From assembly GCA_003534175.1 (NCBI GenBank), contig DPFD01000160.1, forward strand, positions 4,040 to 10,092: a DNA stretch of 6,053 nucleotides, in the 5' to 3' direction. The stretch is from Chitinophagaceae bacterium. Lineage in GTDB: Bacteria; Bacteroidota; Bacteroidia; Chitinophagales; Chitinophagaceae. Below the pieces are notes generated by a model. It worked only from the letters and a program-made list of their open reading frames with translations, was not told the DNA's origin and did not search any database. Numbering within the stretch: position 1 is the stretch's first letter; every line of letters begins with the position of its first letter. Both the position numbers and the translations under genes were made by a program. Below, piece after piece: positions 1-6,053 of the stretch.

Positions 1-995
1 TCTTTTTGTCACTTTGCACAGTGGTTGGGCTTTCGTACGCTGCTTCGGCGCAGGATCCGCATTTTTCACAGTTTTTTGCCTCCCCGCTTACATTGAATCC
101 CGCCTTTACCGGCAAATTCGATGGGGTATGGCGTTTGGCTGCCAATCACAGAGATCAGTGGCCATCCATTCCCAAGGCCTACGTAACCACGAGCGCTTCC
201 TTCGATTTACCGATTTTAAGAAACCGCATTCCCGAAGGTGATGTATTTGGTTTGGGCATTTCCGGCGTTTCTGATGCCAGTGCCAACAGTCAGCTTAAAC
301 TCAACTACGGTTCCCTGTCCTTATCATACCACAAAGCTCTCGATGCGGATGGTTTCAACACCATTGGCGTAGGGTTTCAGGGTACGTACAGCAGCATGAA
401 CCTTGATATTTCCAAACTCACATTTGAGAGTATGTTGCAGCAAAACGGCTTCACCGGGGCGTCCGGCGAAGTATTGCAGAACGGCAACAACCAAAATTAC
501 TTCGATTTTAATGCCGGTTTATTATTCTCCGGATCTACCAACGGACTCAACAACTATTACATTGGAGCGTCCATGTATCACATCAACAAGCCCAAGGTAG
601 GATTCAAAGATCAGAACTGGTACCTCACCGGTCGCTTAACCGTACATGGTGGCGGCTCCTTCCCCGTTACCGATGTGGTAAGTGTGAGCACTTCCTTCAT
701 CCATCAAATGCAGAACAAGGCCAGTGAAACCATGTTTGGCGGTGCGGTAGGGTTGTTAGCCGGAGGAGACGAAGACCGTCCCACGAATGTATATGTAGGA
801 TCCTGGATGCGCCTCAACGATGCCATCATCCCCTACGTAGGGTTAGAAGTGGGCGGACTGCGCATTGGCGCCAGCTACGATGTAAACGTGAGTTCGCTGA
901 AAGCAGCCACCAACAACCGCGGCGGCTCCGAAATCTCAGTCATCTACATCCACCGTCCGGTAGAAACCAAAGGCATCCCTTGCCCCAGGTTCTAA
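1..995 (+). CDS. PorP/SprF family type IX secretion system membrane protein (5' end outside window)
   Basis: The readable part is about 330 residues, ending at TAA 993-995. Seen: a hydrophobic N-terminal stretch ending in Ala-Ser-Ala before Gln-Asp (about residues 13-17 counting from the codon at 6), which looks like a Sec signal peptide cut site. It is followed by the family hallmark QDPHFSQFF, then NPAFTG (31-36) and NHRDQW (47-52). The rest alternates short polar and aromatic strands with Gly/Asn turns, as expected for an outer-membrane beta-barrel, and ends with the usual SYDVNVSSL-type last strands. The frame is open to the left edge and the first possible start is only a TTG inside the signal peptide, so the real start is very probably upstream. 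Known of the family: PorP and SprF are outer-membrane partners of type IX secretion, and the many paralogues often sit next to genes for large secreted adhesins whose surface attachment they assist. Which substrate this one serves cannot be told, because the upstream neighbour is outside the window. It may be the last gene of its transcript, since the next gene is convergent. Confidence 0.92.
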   Translation, partial: FLSLCTVVGLSYAASAQDPHFSQFFASPLTLNPAFTGKFDGVWRLAANHRDQWPSIPKAYVTTSASFDLPILRNRIPEGDVFGLGISGVSDASANSQLKLNYGSLSLSYHKALDADGFNTIGVGFQGTYSSMNLDISKLTFESMLQQNGFTGASGEVLQNGNNQNYFDFNAGLLFSGSTNGLNNYYIGASMYHINKPKVGFKDQNWYLTGRLTVHGGGSFPVTDVVSVSTSFIHQMQNKASETMFGGAVGLLAGGDEDRPTNVYVGSWMRLNDAIIPYVGLEVGGLRIGASYDVNVSSLKAATNNRGGSEISVIYIHRPVETKGIPCPRF

Positions 996-1031
996 TTCCC
1001 GATATTTTTTAAAGATACTTTTATGGCGTTC

Positions 1032-1126
1032 CCCCCCGCCGCGGCGGGGGGTCGGGCTTTACGTTCCAAGTCCCCTCGCCTTGGCGGGGGCGCTTTCCAC
1101 TGCAATCCCTAACGCGGGGGTTAGGG
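1032..1126. repeat. GC-rich three-hairpin intergenic element
   Basis: Three inverted repeats follow each other in the spacer between the convergent genes. The first is a perfect 20-base palindrome of C, G and a CCGCGG core at 1032-1051. The second has arms 1073-1079 and 1084-1090 around a four-base turn, with one G-U pair. The third has arms 1107-1113 and 1120-1126 (CCCTAAC / GTTAGGG) around a six-base GC-rich loop. The whole block is strikingly GC-rich next to AT-rich DNA on its right. I associate similar multi-hairpin spacers, including the connecting words TCGGGCTTTACG and CTTTCCACTGCAATCCCTAACG, with dispersed intergenic repeats in Bacteroidota genomes, but this is recollection and only one copy is visible here. 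It could also act as a transcription barrier for both converging genes. None of the hairpins is followed by a long T run, so it is not a classic intrinsic terminator. Confidence 0.6.
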
Positions 1127-1257
1127 TTGTGTGAGAACTTTAGCTTCTCATTGCAATGCTGCTAATCCGTAAGCACAACTCATCTTACAATAAATACATT
1201 GGTGGGATTATCCTGAAATACAAACAGGTGTTTTTAAAAGAATGAGTACGTGTAGTT

Positions 1258-4200
1258 TTAACCAATCCGGAGTTTGGCAGCATCATGCCATAAGTAATGC
1301 GGAATCGGCTCAATCAATTCCCATATGATGCTCATTGGTTTGGCGCCATAATGCTCTTTAAGCATTCCTGCGCCTATAAATACATAGCCCAATCGTTTAT
1401 CAAACTCACCTTTACTCTTCTCTCTCACAAAGAGTAAAATGTGTTTTCCGTTTTTTTGATGATTAATGTATGAAACGCCTTTGGGAGTATCTGGCCCAAC
1501 TGAATTTTGACTTTGCCAATGAAACAACCTTTCATCAATAGCATAATCGTCATACATCGTAGTAGGAGAAAAATCTTCTTCCGATTTTATCAAATTAATG
1601 AACAAAAGTTCGGTGTTAAATTGTTTGTTGTTTGCTACCCCTTCCATGATGGTAGATTTTTTCTCAAATGAACTGAATCCAAACGCAGCTAAAATTTGAT
1701 CCCGGGTATAACGTGCATGCACCTTCAATGGCTGAGAATAGGGCAGTTCAATGTCCATTTCTTTGAAATCAATACGGTCGATTAACATTTCCAACACCGT
1801 TATAATCTCTTCCACCATAACAGGATTTTCACCTAATGCACGAATACTACTTTCTAATGAATCAAACCCACCTGCGGTGCGCCACACATCATAATGAAGC
1901 ATCAACAACATTGTCTTTTCATCCTGATTATACTCCTCAATGTGAATATCAAAATTCTTTTTAGCAATACTTAAAATAAACTGAAAATAACTGGTGGAGC
2001 TACAGGAAAGCCATTTATCCAACACAGCTTTTACAATCTTACTTTCATGAACACTTATAAAATCTGGTAACTTACCGGCTTGCTGACAAAGTCGCTTCCA
2101 CCCACCTCTTTTATAAATTAATTCCAGTGGTATATTGAATAACTCAATAAAATTTTTCAAACTCAGTGGCAATGTGGTCTGATGCTCAAAATTCCTAATC
2201 TTAAGAATTAATTGATTCGTGTTTAATGTGGTAGCTGCAGCAATGTTTTCGAGAATAATTTGTTTTGCAACCTTTTCTAAAATGATGGAACAACCCAGAG
2301 GTAAATGTGGGAAATTATCTTCAATCTCCTTTTTAACTGTTGTAGAAGTTTTCCCTATTAGGGCTCTAAACTTATTCTCGAAATTATACTCCGGACGGGA
2401 ATTCCCAACAAAATCCAACACGGTTAAACAATCCTTGTTTTCCGCTAATCGAAGTCCTCGCCCAAGTTGCTGAAGAAAAACGGTTAAACTTTCGGTGGGT
2501 CTTAAAAATAAAACGGTATCAATATCAGGTATATCAATTCCTTCATTGAATATGTCAACTACAAACAGATAATTAATCTCTTTACTCAACAACCGATTTT
2601 TAATAGCTGTTCGTTGCTGAGAATTTTCACTTGTTAAATAATCCGCTTTTAGACCCGCCAACAAAAATTTCTGGGCCATAAACTTGGCGTGTTCCATAGT
2701 TACACAAAAACCCAACGCCCTTACTTCATGAATATCTTTTGTGTATTTTTCTAAAGCCTTAATGATGTCACTGATTCGTCGATTATTGGAAGTGTAAATG
2801 CTGGAGAGTTCACTCACCACGTATCGTCCTCTTTCCCAGCCCACGTTTGTAAGATCAATATTGTCTGAAATACCAAAATACTGAAACGGACAAAGCAATT
2901 TTCTATTCAAGGCTTCGGGCAACCTTATTTCCGCAGCAATTCTATTATGGAAGTCTTCTTGAATATCCCCACCATCCATTCTTTCAGGAGTAGCCGTTAA
3001 ACCCAATAATACCTCAGGTTGAAAGAATTGAATAATCCCCCGATAACTATTAGCTGTAAGGTGATGGCATTCGTCAATCACGATGTAATCATAGTAATCC
3101 GGTGATATTTGAATATCATCTAACCTGTTATTCAATGTTTGAACGGAGGCGAAAACATATTCATTTGAACTCGGCTCTAAACCATCAACCCACAATTCAC
3201 CAAAATTATTGTCACGCAAAATCATTCTGAATGTCAGCAACGCCTGTTCTAATATTTCTTTTCTGTGTGCAAGAAAAAGCAACCTGGCTATACCATGCTC
3301 ATTTTTAAACCTTTTGTAATCGAATGCAGAGATAATGGTTTTACCTGTACCTGTTGCGGCAACCACAAGATTTCTGTTTCTTGAATGTATCGCTCGCTCT
3401 ACCTCAAGCTTTTCTAATATTTCCTGTTGAAATGGAAATGGTTTGATATCGAAAAAAGTAAGCGGTGCATCCTGAAGAGTCTGCTTTTTCCCCTGATTCA
3501 GAGACTGAATCAACTTTTCTTTATGAATGGCTTCATCAAACAGTTCGAATTCATCACTTTGCCAATAGGAGTCGAATGTTTTTTGAAATTTACCTATAAT
3601 ATGACTGACCTCCCTGGTTGTAATCTTTATATTCCATTCTAATCCATCAGTCAGTGCAGACCTTGAAAAATTGGAAGACCCTATGTAACCGGTATGAAAT
3701 CCAGAATTTCTTTTAAACAGATAGGCCTTTGCATGAAGTCGCTCATTGCCCGTGTTATAGGATATCTTAACTCGTGTATTCTTCAATGAAGACAACAGTT
3801 GGATAGCTTTATAATCAGAAGCTCCCATGTACGTTGTAGTAATCACCCGTAATTGTCCGCCCCGATTGGTGAACTCCCTCAACTCTCGTTCGAGAATAAT
3901 AATTCCCTTGAACTTGATAAATGAAACCAATAAATCAATTTGATCAGAAGAGAGAATTTCTTTTTTGAGTTCGCTTTCAAGGGATAAACCCACATTTCCT
4001 CCTGTAAACAGCTCACTCTGTGTTAAGCGTGTATAGGGAGTAATTTCCTTAAGGTGTAAATTAATATCAGAAAAATGCGCATCTACTTTTGAAAATACAG
4101 CCTTTAATATCGTTCCTTCTGTTGCTACCAAATCATCTTTAAACTCTTCCCTCTTCAGCTCCTCTTTTAGAAACAGAATAATCTTATTGGCAATCTCAAT

Positions 4201-4398
4201 TTGAGTTTCAACCTGATTGTCGCCTTTAATATAATTCAGTGCGTTCTTAATGGTTTGTGATAAATGCTTCGACAGTACCATTGACGCTTCCTCCTTATCC
4301 AAGAATGATTTATTGATATAAAAACGGTCTTTATCAAGATCATTTATCTTTTGGGAAACCAATTGTGTAACCAGCTCTTCGTAAATACCATCAATCAT
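1258..4398 (-). CDS. SauUSI-like type IV restriction enzyme: PLD nuclease, SF2 helicase/ATPase, DUF3427
   Basis: Likely an ATP-dependent endonuclease that cuts DNA carrying modified cytosines. The 1046 residues fall into four parts. Residues 1-125 are a helical lead-in. Residues about 126-285 are an HKD-family (COG3886-like) nuclease with SELFTG (128-133), LVSFIKFKG (157-165), LRVITTTYMGASD (183-195), the catalytic HAK (His222, Lys224), GSSN (240-243) and GLEWN (252-256). Residues about 315-690 are a superfamily II motor with Walker A ATGTGKT (348-354), a DECH box (442-445), TAT (468-470), the motif V region FNEGIDIPD (617-625) and the motif VI region QLGRGLR (644-650). Residues about 700-1046 match DUF3427, with FSPTTMYDDYAI (943-954), FHWQSQ (959-964), LLFVRE (988-993) and PMSIIWEL (1021-1028). 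The domain order equals that of SauUSI of Staphylococcus aureus (about 950 residues), which cuts 5-methyl- and 5-hydroxymethylcytosine DNA. Target preference here is inferred only. All core motifs are intact and there is no frameshift. The ATG at 4398 fits the family N terminus (GIYEELV); no Shine-Dalgarno is seen. The gene stands alone, is AT-rich compared with its neighbours and has no companion methyltransferase, which suits a type IV enzyme and suggests acquisition by transfer. Alternatives: another DUF3427 defence helicase with a different trigger. Confidence 0.9.
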   Translation of the reverse strand: MIDGIYEELVTQLVSQKINDLDKDRFYINKSFLDKEEASMVLSKHLSQTIKNALNYIKGDNQVETQIEIANKIILFLKEELKREEFKDDLVATEGTILKAVFSKVDAHFSDINLHLKEITPYTRLTQSELFTGGNVGLSLESELKKEILSSDQIDLLVSFIKFKGIIILERELREFTNRGGQLRVITTTYMGASDYKAIQLLSSLKNTRVKISYNTGNERLHAKAYLFKRNSGFHTGYIGSSNFSRSALTDGLEWNIKITTREVSHIIGKFQKTFDSYWQSDEFELFDEAIHKEKLIQSLNQGKKQTLQDAPLTFFDIKPFPFQQEILEKLEVERAIHSRNRNLVVAATGTGKTIISAFDYKRFKNEHGIARLLFLAHRKEILEQALLTFRMILRDNNFGELWVDGLEPSSNEYVFASVQTLNNRLDDIQISPDYYDYIVIDECHHLTANSYRGIIQFFQPEVLLGLTATPERMDGGDIQEDFHNRIAAEIRLPEALNRKLLCPFQYFGISDNIDLTNVGWERGRYVVSELSSIYTSNNRRISDIIKALEKYTKDIHEVRALGFCVTMEHAKFMAQKFLLAGLKADYLTSENSQQRTAIKNRLLSKEINYLFVVDIFNEGIDIPDIDTVLFLRPTESLTVFLQQLGRGLRLAENKDCLTVLDFVGNSRPEYNFENKFRALIGKTSTTVKKEIEDNFPHLPLGCSIILEKVAKQIILENIAAATTLNTNQLILKIRNFEHQTTLPLSLKNFIELFNIPLELIYKRGGWKRLCQQAGKLPDFISVHESKIVKAVLDKWLSCSSTSYFQFILSIAKKNFDIHIEEYNQDEKTMLLMLHYDVWRTAGGFDSLESSIRALGENPVMVEEIITVLEMLIDRIDFKEMDIELPYSQPLKVHARYTRDQILAAFGFSSFEKKSTIMEGVANNKQFNTELLFINLIKSEEDFSPTTMYDDYAIDERLFHWQSQNSVGPDTPKGVSYINHQKNGKHILLFVREKSKGEFDKRLGYVFIGAGMLKEHYGAKPMSIIWELIEPIPHYLWHDAAKLRIG

Positions 4399-4722
4399 AT
4401 TACAAGCGATTCACTGTTTTAACTTTTATCAACAATCCTATACAATTCCATAGGAATAGGAATTTTTAAGTATGATGATCAAATCCCTTTAATCCTATAA
4501 ATCTATGCAAAAACCAACACTTGTAATTCAATTTCGCATATTGAATATAGTTGTTTAAAAACTTTAGTACATAACATATGTTTACTACTCATCCAATAAC
4601 AATATCAAACAATTCAACTGTTCCATTCAAACCCACGAATCAACCACTCTCCTACCACCACCCACACACGAACATAAAATCTACTGAACTATTATGCGCA
4701 TTCTGTAACTTTAACCACCGGT
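4399..4722. other. Divergent intergenic region, AT-rich, no gene
   Basis: These 324 bases separate the leftward restriction gene from the rightward EI24-like gene and must hold the promoters of both. I find no tRNA, no convincing small gene and no terminator hairpin. The left half is AT-rich and holds the TCCTA/TAGGA cluster listed separately. The right half is A/C-rich with very few G on the top strand (four in 4581-4690) and would be the 5' leader of the EI24-like transcript. A box resembling the Bacteroidota -7 element TAnnTTTG (TATGTTTA, 4577-4584, seven of eight matches) lies about 140 bases before the EI24-like start, but no good TTTG sits at the right distance upstream, so I do not call it a promoter. 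An open frame that enters the EI24-like gene from 4578 is in the wrong frame and has a low-complexity, His/Pro/Thr/Asn-rich start. Confidence 0.7.
4434..4499. promoter_or_regulatory. Possible operator: cluster of TCCTA/TAGGA motifs upstream of the restriction gene
   Basis: The nine-base word AATCCTATA occurs twice in direct orientation (4434-4442 and 4491-4499). Between the copies the inverted core TAGGA occurs twice in tandem (4451-4455 and 4457-4461, within ATAGGAATAGGA), so the five-base core appears four times in 62 bases. The inner part also folds as AATTCC (4444-4449) against GGAATT (4459-4464). The cluster lies 36-101 bases before the restriction-gene start, a natural place for a repressor or activator site. 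No regulator gene is visible in the window, and AT-rich DNA gives such words by chance fairly often, so the assignment is weak. Confidence 0.3.
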
Positions 4723-5496
4723 ATGCTGAAAGAAATTATCATTGCCATACAATCTTATGTAGATGCGCATCGCTTCATTGCGAAGCACCGCCTGTGGAAA
4801 TGGATCATCATACCCGGCATCATTTACCTGTTGCTGTTTGTTACCGGCATCTACTTCTTCTGGAAAACCGGAAACTTTATGGTGGAGTTTATGCTGCAAC
4901 ACTCCGAAATCCAAAAATGGCTCAGCAGTATCCAGGGTGGCTGGCTGAAATTTTTCTATATCCTCGCCCAAATCATCATCCACTTTATTTTACTGCTCTT
5001 CTATTTTTCGTTGTTTAAATATATTTTCCTCATCATCGGCTCGCCGGTGTTCGCTTACCTCAGTGAAAAAACGGAGAACATCATGGAAGGAAAAGATTTT
5101 CCTTTCAATTTCCCTAAACTGCTGTCAGATATCGTGCGCGGGGTACGCCTCGCCGTACGCAACCTGTTCTGGCAAACACTTTTTCTGGCGTCGCTGTTTT
5201 TGATGTCGGTCATCCCACTCGCGGGATGGATTACCCCATTGATTGCCCTGTTCGTGGAGTTCTATTATGTGGGCTTCTCCATGCTCGATTACAACAGCGA
5301 ACGCAATAACCTCAACTACCACCAAAGCATCCGTTTTGTTGGACAGCATAAAGGCCTCGCCATCGGCAATGGTATGGTGTACTACGCCATGCACCTGATT
5401 CCCATCGTGGGCTGGCTGCTCGCACCCAGCTACGCCGTGGTGGCTGCCACGCTAAGCATCCTATCTGCTAAAAAGAAAAACGTAATCTTATCATGA
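4723..5496 (+). CDS. EI24 domain (CysZ-like) integral membrane protein
   Basis: A 257-residue inner-membrane protein. Seen: a short amphipathic helix at the N terminus (about 1-22), hydrophobic segments at about 28-47, 73-106, 150-187 and 211-247 (several long enough to be helical hairpins), and a basic tail ending near KKK. The motif GSPVFAYLSEKTE (106-118) after the second hydrophobic block and the LDYNSERNNLNY segment (188-199) match the EI24/CysZ pattern, where a Pro-containing loop precedes an acidic stretch and a later Asp-Tyr begins a conserved loop. There is no signal peptide. Known of the family: E. coli CysZ carries sulfate into the cell, but Bacteroidota homologues have no established substrate, and no cys gene is present here to support sulfate. 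The ATG at 4723 is chosen because MLKEIIIAIQS gives the usual short N terminus; no Shine-Dalgarno is seen. Its stop overlaps the next gene by ATGA, pointing to one transcript with coupled translation. The right-hand part is GC-rich, unlike the restriction gene. Confidence 0.85.
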   Translation: MLKEIIIAIQSYVDAHRFIAKHRLWKWIIIPGIIYLLLFVTGIYFFWKTGNFMVEFMLQHSEIQKWLSSIQGGWLKFFYILAQIIIHFILLLFYFSLFKYIFLIIGSPVFAYLSEKTENIMEGKDFPFNFPKLLSDIVRGVRLAVRNLFWQTLFLASLFLMSVIPLAGWITPLIALFVEFYYVGFSMLDYNSERNNLNYHQSIRFVGQHKGLAIGNGMVYYAMHLIPIVGWLLAPSYAVVAATLSILSAKKKNVILS

Positions 5497-6053
5497 CCGG
5501 CACCGTTCACCTCATCCCCACCCTGCTGCATGAAACGGGCATCCAAAGTATACCCGCTTATATTCTGCCCGCCGTAAGGCAATGCAAGGTCATCTTCGCC
5601 GAAAATGAACGCACCGCCCGCCGATTCCTGAAACAACTCGACCGCTCCATCGAAATCGATGCCTTTGAATGGCATACCATACACGAAGCCGAAGACGAGG
5701 TGCTCCAGCCTTTCCTCCGGGCACTGAAAGCCGGAAAACCCGTAGCCATCCTCAGCGAAGCCGGATGCCCGGGCGTGGCCGATCCCGGACAAAAACTCAT
5801 CCTCGCCGCACAACAGGCCGGTGCCGTGGTTCGCCCCTACACCGGACCCAACGCCATCCTGCTCGCCCTCATGGCCAGCGGCATGAACGGTCAGCACTTC
5901 GAGTTTGTAGGCTACCTGCCCATTGATACCACCGCCCGCGAGAAAAAAATAAAGGAACTGGAAAATGCTTCCGCCCTGAACCAGTCTACCAAAATTTGTA
6001 TCGAAACTCCTTACAGGAATAAACAACTCCTCGATGCATTCCTGAAAGTATGT
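5493..6053 (+). CDS. SAM-dependent methyltransferase, tetrapyrrole methylase family (RsmI-related), 3' end outside window
   Basis: The first 187 residues are present, starting at the ATG of an ATGA overlap with the EI24-like gene and open to the right edge; relatives are about 230-240 residues, so roughly 50 are missing. Seen: VHLIPT at the N terminus, AENERTARRFL (36-46), the SAM-site loop SEAGCPGVADPG (88-99), GPNAILLALMASGMNG (118-133), GYLP (140-143) and ETPYRN (171-176). These are the family-wide motifs of the TP-methylase fold that RsmI uses to 2'-O-methylate C1402 of 16S rRNA. However, the N terminus lacks the TPIGN loop and the EDTR motif of true RsmI and carries PTLLHETG and ENERTAR instead. 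That pattern fits the second, shorter RsmI-like paralogue that I recall from many Bacteroidota, whose substrate is unknown to me. I therefore give no gene symbol. The gene is about 60% GC in a sampled line. It is not a DNA methyltransferase and is not a partner of the restriction gene. Confidence 0.88.
   Translation, partial: MTGTVHLIPTLLHETGIQSIPAYILPAVRQCKVIFAENERTARRFLKQLDRSIEIDAFEWHTIHEAEDEVLQPFLRALKAGKPVAILSEAGCPGVADPGQKLILAAQQAGAVVRPYTGPNAILLALMASGMNGQHFEFVGYLPIDTTAREKKIKELENASALNQSTKICIETPYRNKQLLDAFLKVC

Noticed and set aside
1031..1126. CRISPR array or tRNA in the GC-rich spacer
   Set aside because: The three hairpins differ in sequence and are not regularly spaced direct repeats, and no cloverleaf with a CCA-type acceptor can be drawn.
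1212..1235. CCTG/CAGG hairpin followed by five T, as an intrinsic terminator for the porP-like gene
   Set aside because: The stem has only four base pairs with a nine-base loop and lies more than 200 bases past the stop codon, so it is too weak to call.
1136..4567. Eight-base direct repeat AACTTTAG at 1136-1143 and 4560-4567, on both sides of the AT-rich block, as a possible target-site duplication
   Set aside because: An eight-base match between two windows of about 150 bases is expected by chance roughly a third of the time, and no inverted terminal repeats or recombinase accompany it.
4551..4584. Candidate Bacteroidota-type promoter (TATGTTTA with TTGTTT upstream) for the EI24-like gene
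   Set aside because: The -7-like box matches seven of eight positions, but the upstream box is not TTTG at the usual 19-21 base spacing, and such words are frequent in AT-rich DNA.
4578..5018. A 146-residue plus-strand open frame beginning in the intergenic region
   Set aside because: It runs into the EI24-like gene in a different frame, begins with low-complexity His/Pro/Thr/Asn-rich sequence and has no family features.
5430..6026. A 198-residue open frame on the minus strand opposite the methylase gene
   Set aside because: The plus strand here encodes a clear TP-methylase with family motifs through to the window edge. The antisense frame is Gly-rich with no recognisable motif and arises from the GC-rich codon use of the real gene.

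Overview
The window reads as chromosomal DNA of a member of the Bacteroidota. The main grounds are a PorP/SprF-family outer-membrane protein tied to the type IX secretion system, which occurs only in this phylum, the absence of Shine-Dalgarno-like sites before the starts, and a GC-rich multi-hairpin spacer of a kind I associate with Chitinophagaceae-like genomes. The family-level placement is a guess.

Layout from left to right. Positions 1-995 (+) hold the 3' part of the porP/sprF-like gene, whose true start lies just left of the window. Positions 996-1257 are a spacer between convergent genes, with three consecutive GC-rich hairpins at 1032-1126. Positions 1258-4398 (-) hold one large gene for a 1046-residue protein with an HKD-type (phospholipase D) nuclease, a superfamily II DEAD/DEAH ATPase and a C-terminal DUF3427 region. 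This is the architecture of the type IV, modification-dependent restriction enzyme SauUSI. Positions 4399-4722 are an AT-rich divergent intergenic region with a cluster of TCCTA/TAGGA motifs near the restriction gene and a G-poor stretch before the rightward gene. Positions 4723-5496 (+) encode an EI24/CysZ-like integral membrane protein, overlapped by four bases (ATGA) with a tetrapyrrole-methylase-family SAM-dependent methyltransferase that runs off the right edge (5493-6053).

The restriction gene and its upstream region are clearly poorer in GC (about 33-35% in two sampled 60-base lines) than the flanks (about 57-60% in two sampled lines). No methyltransferase, specificity subunit, integrase or transposase accompanies it. 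The simplest reading is a single-gene defence cargo sitting between core genes: it would cut incoming DNA with modified cytosines and needs no protective partner. The genes on either side have no evident functional link to it. The EI24-like and methylase genes look co-transcribed and translationally coupled. The most unusual structures not explained by coding are the three-hairpin spacer and the motif cluster upstream of the restriction gene.
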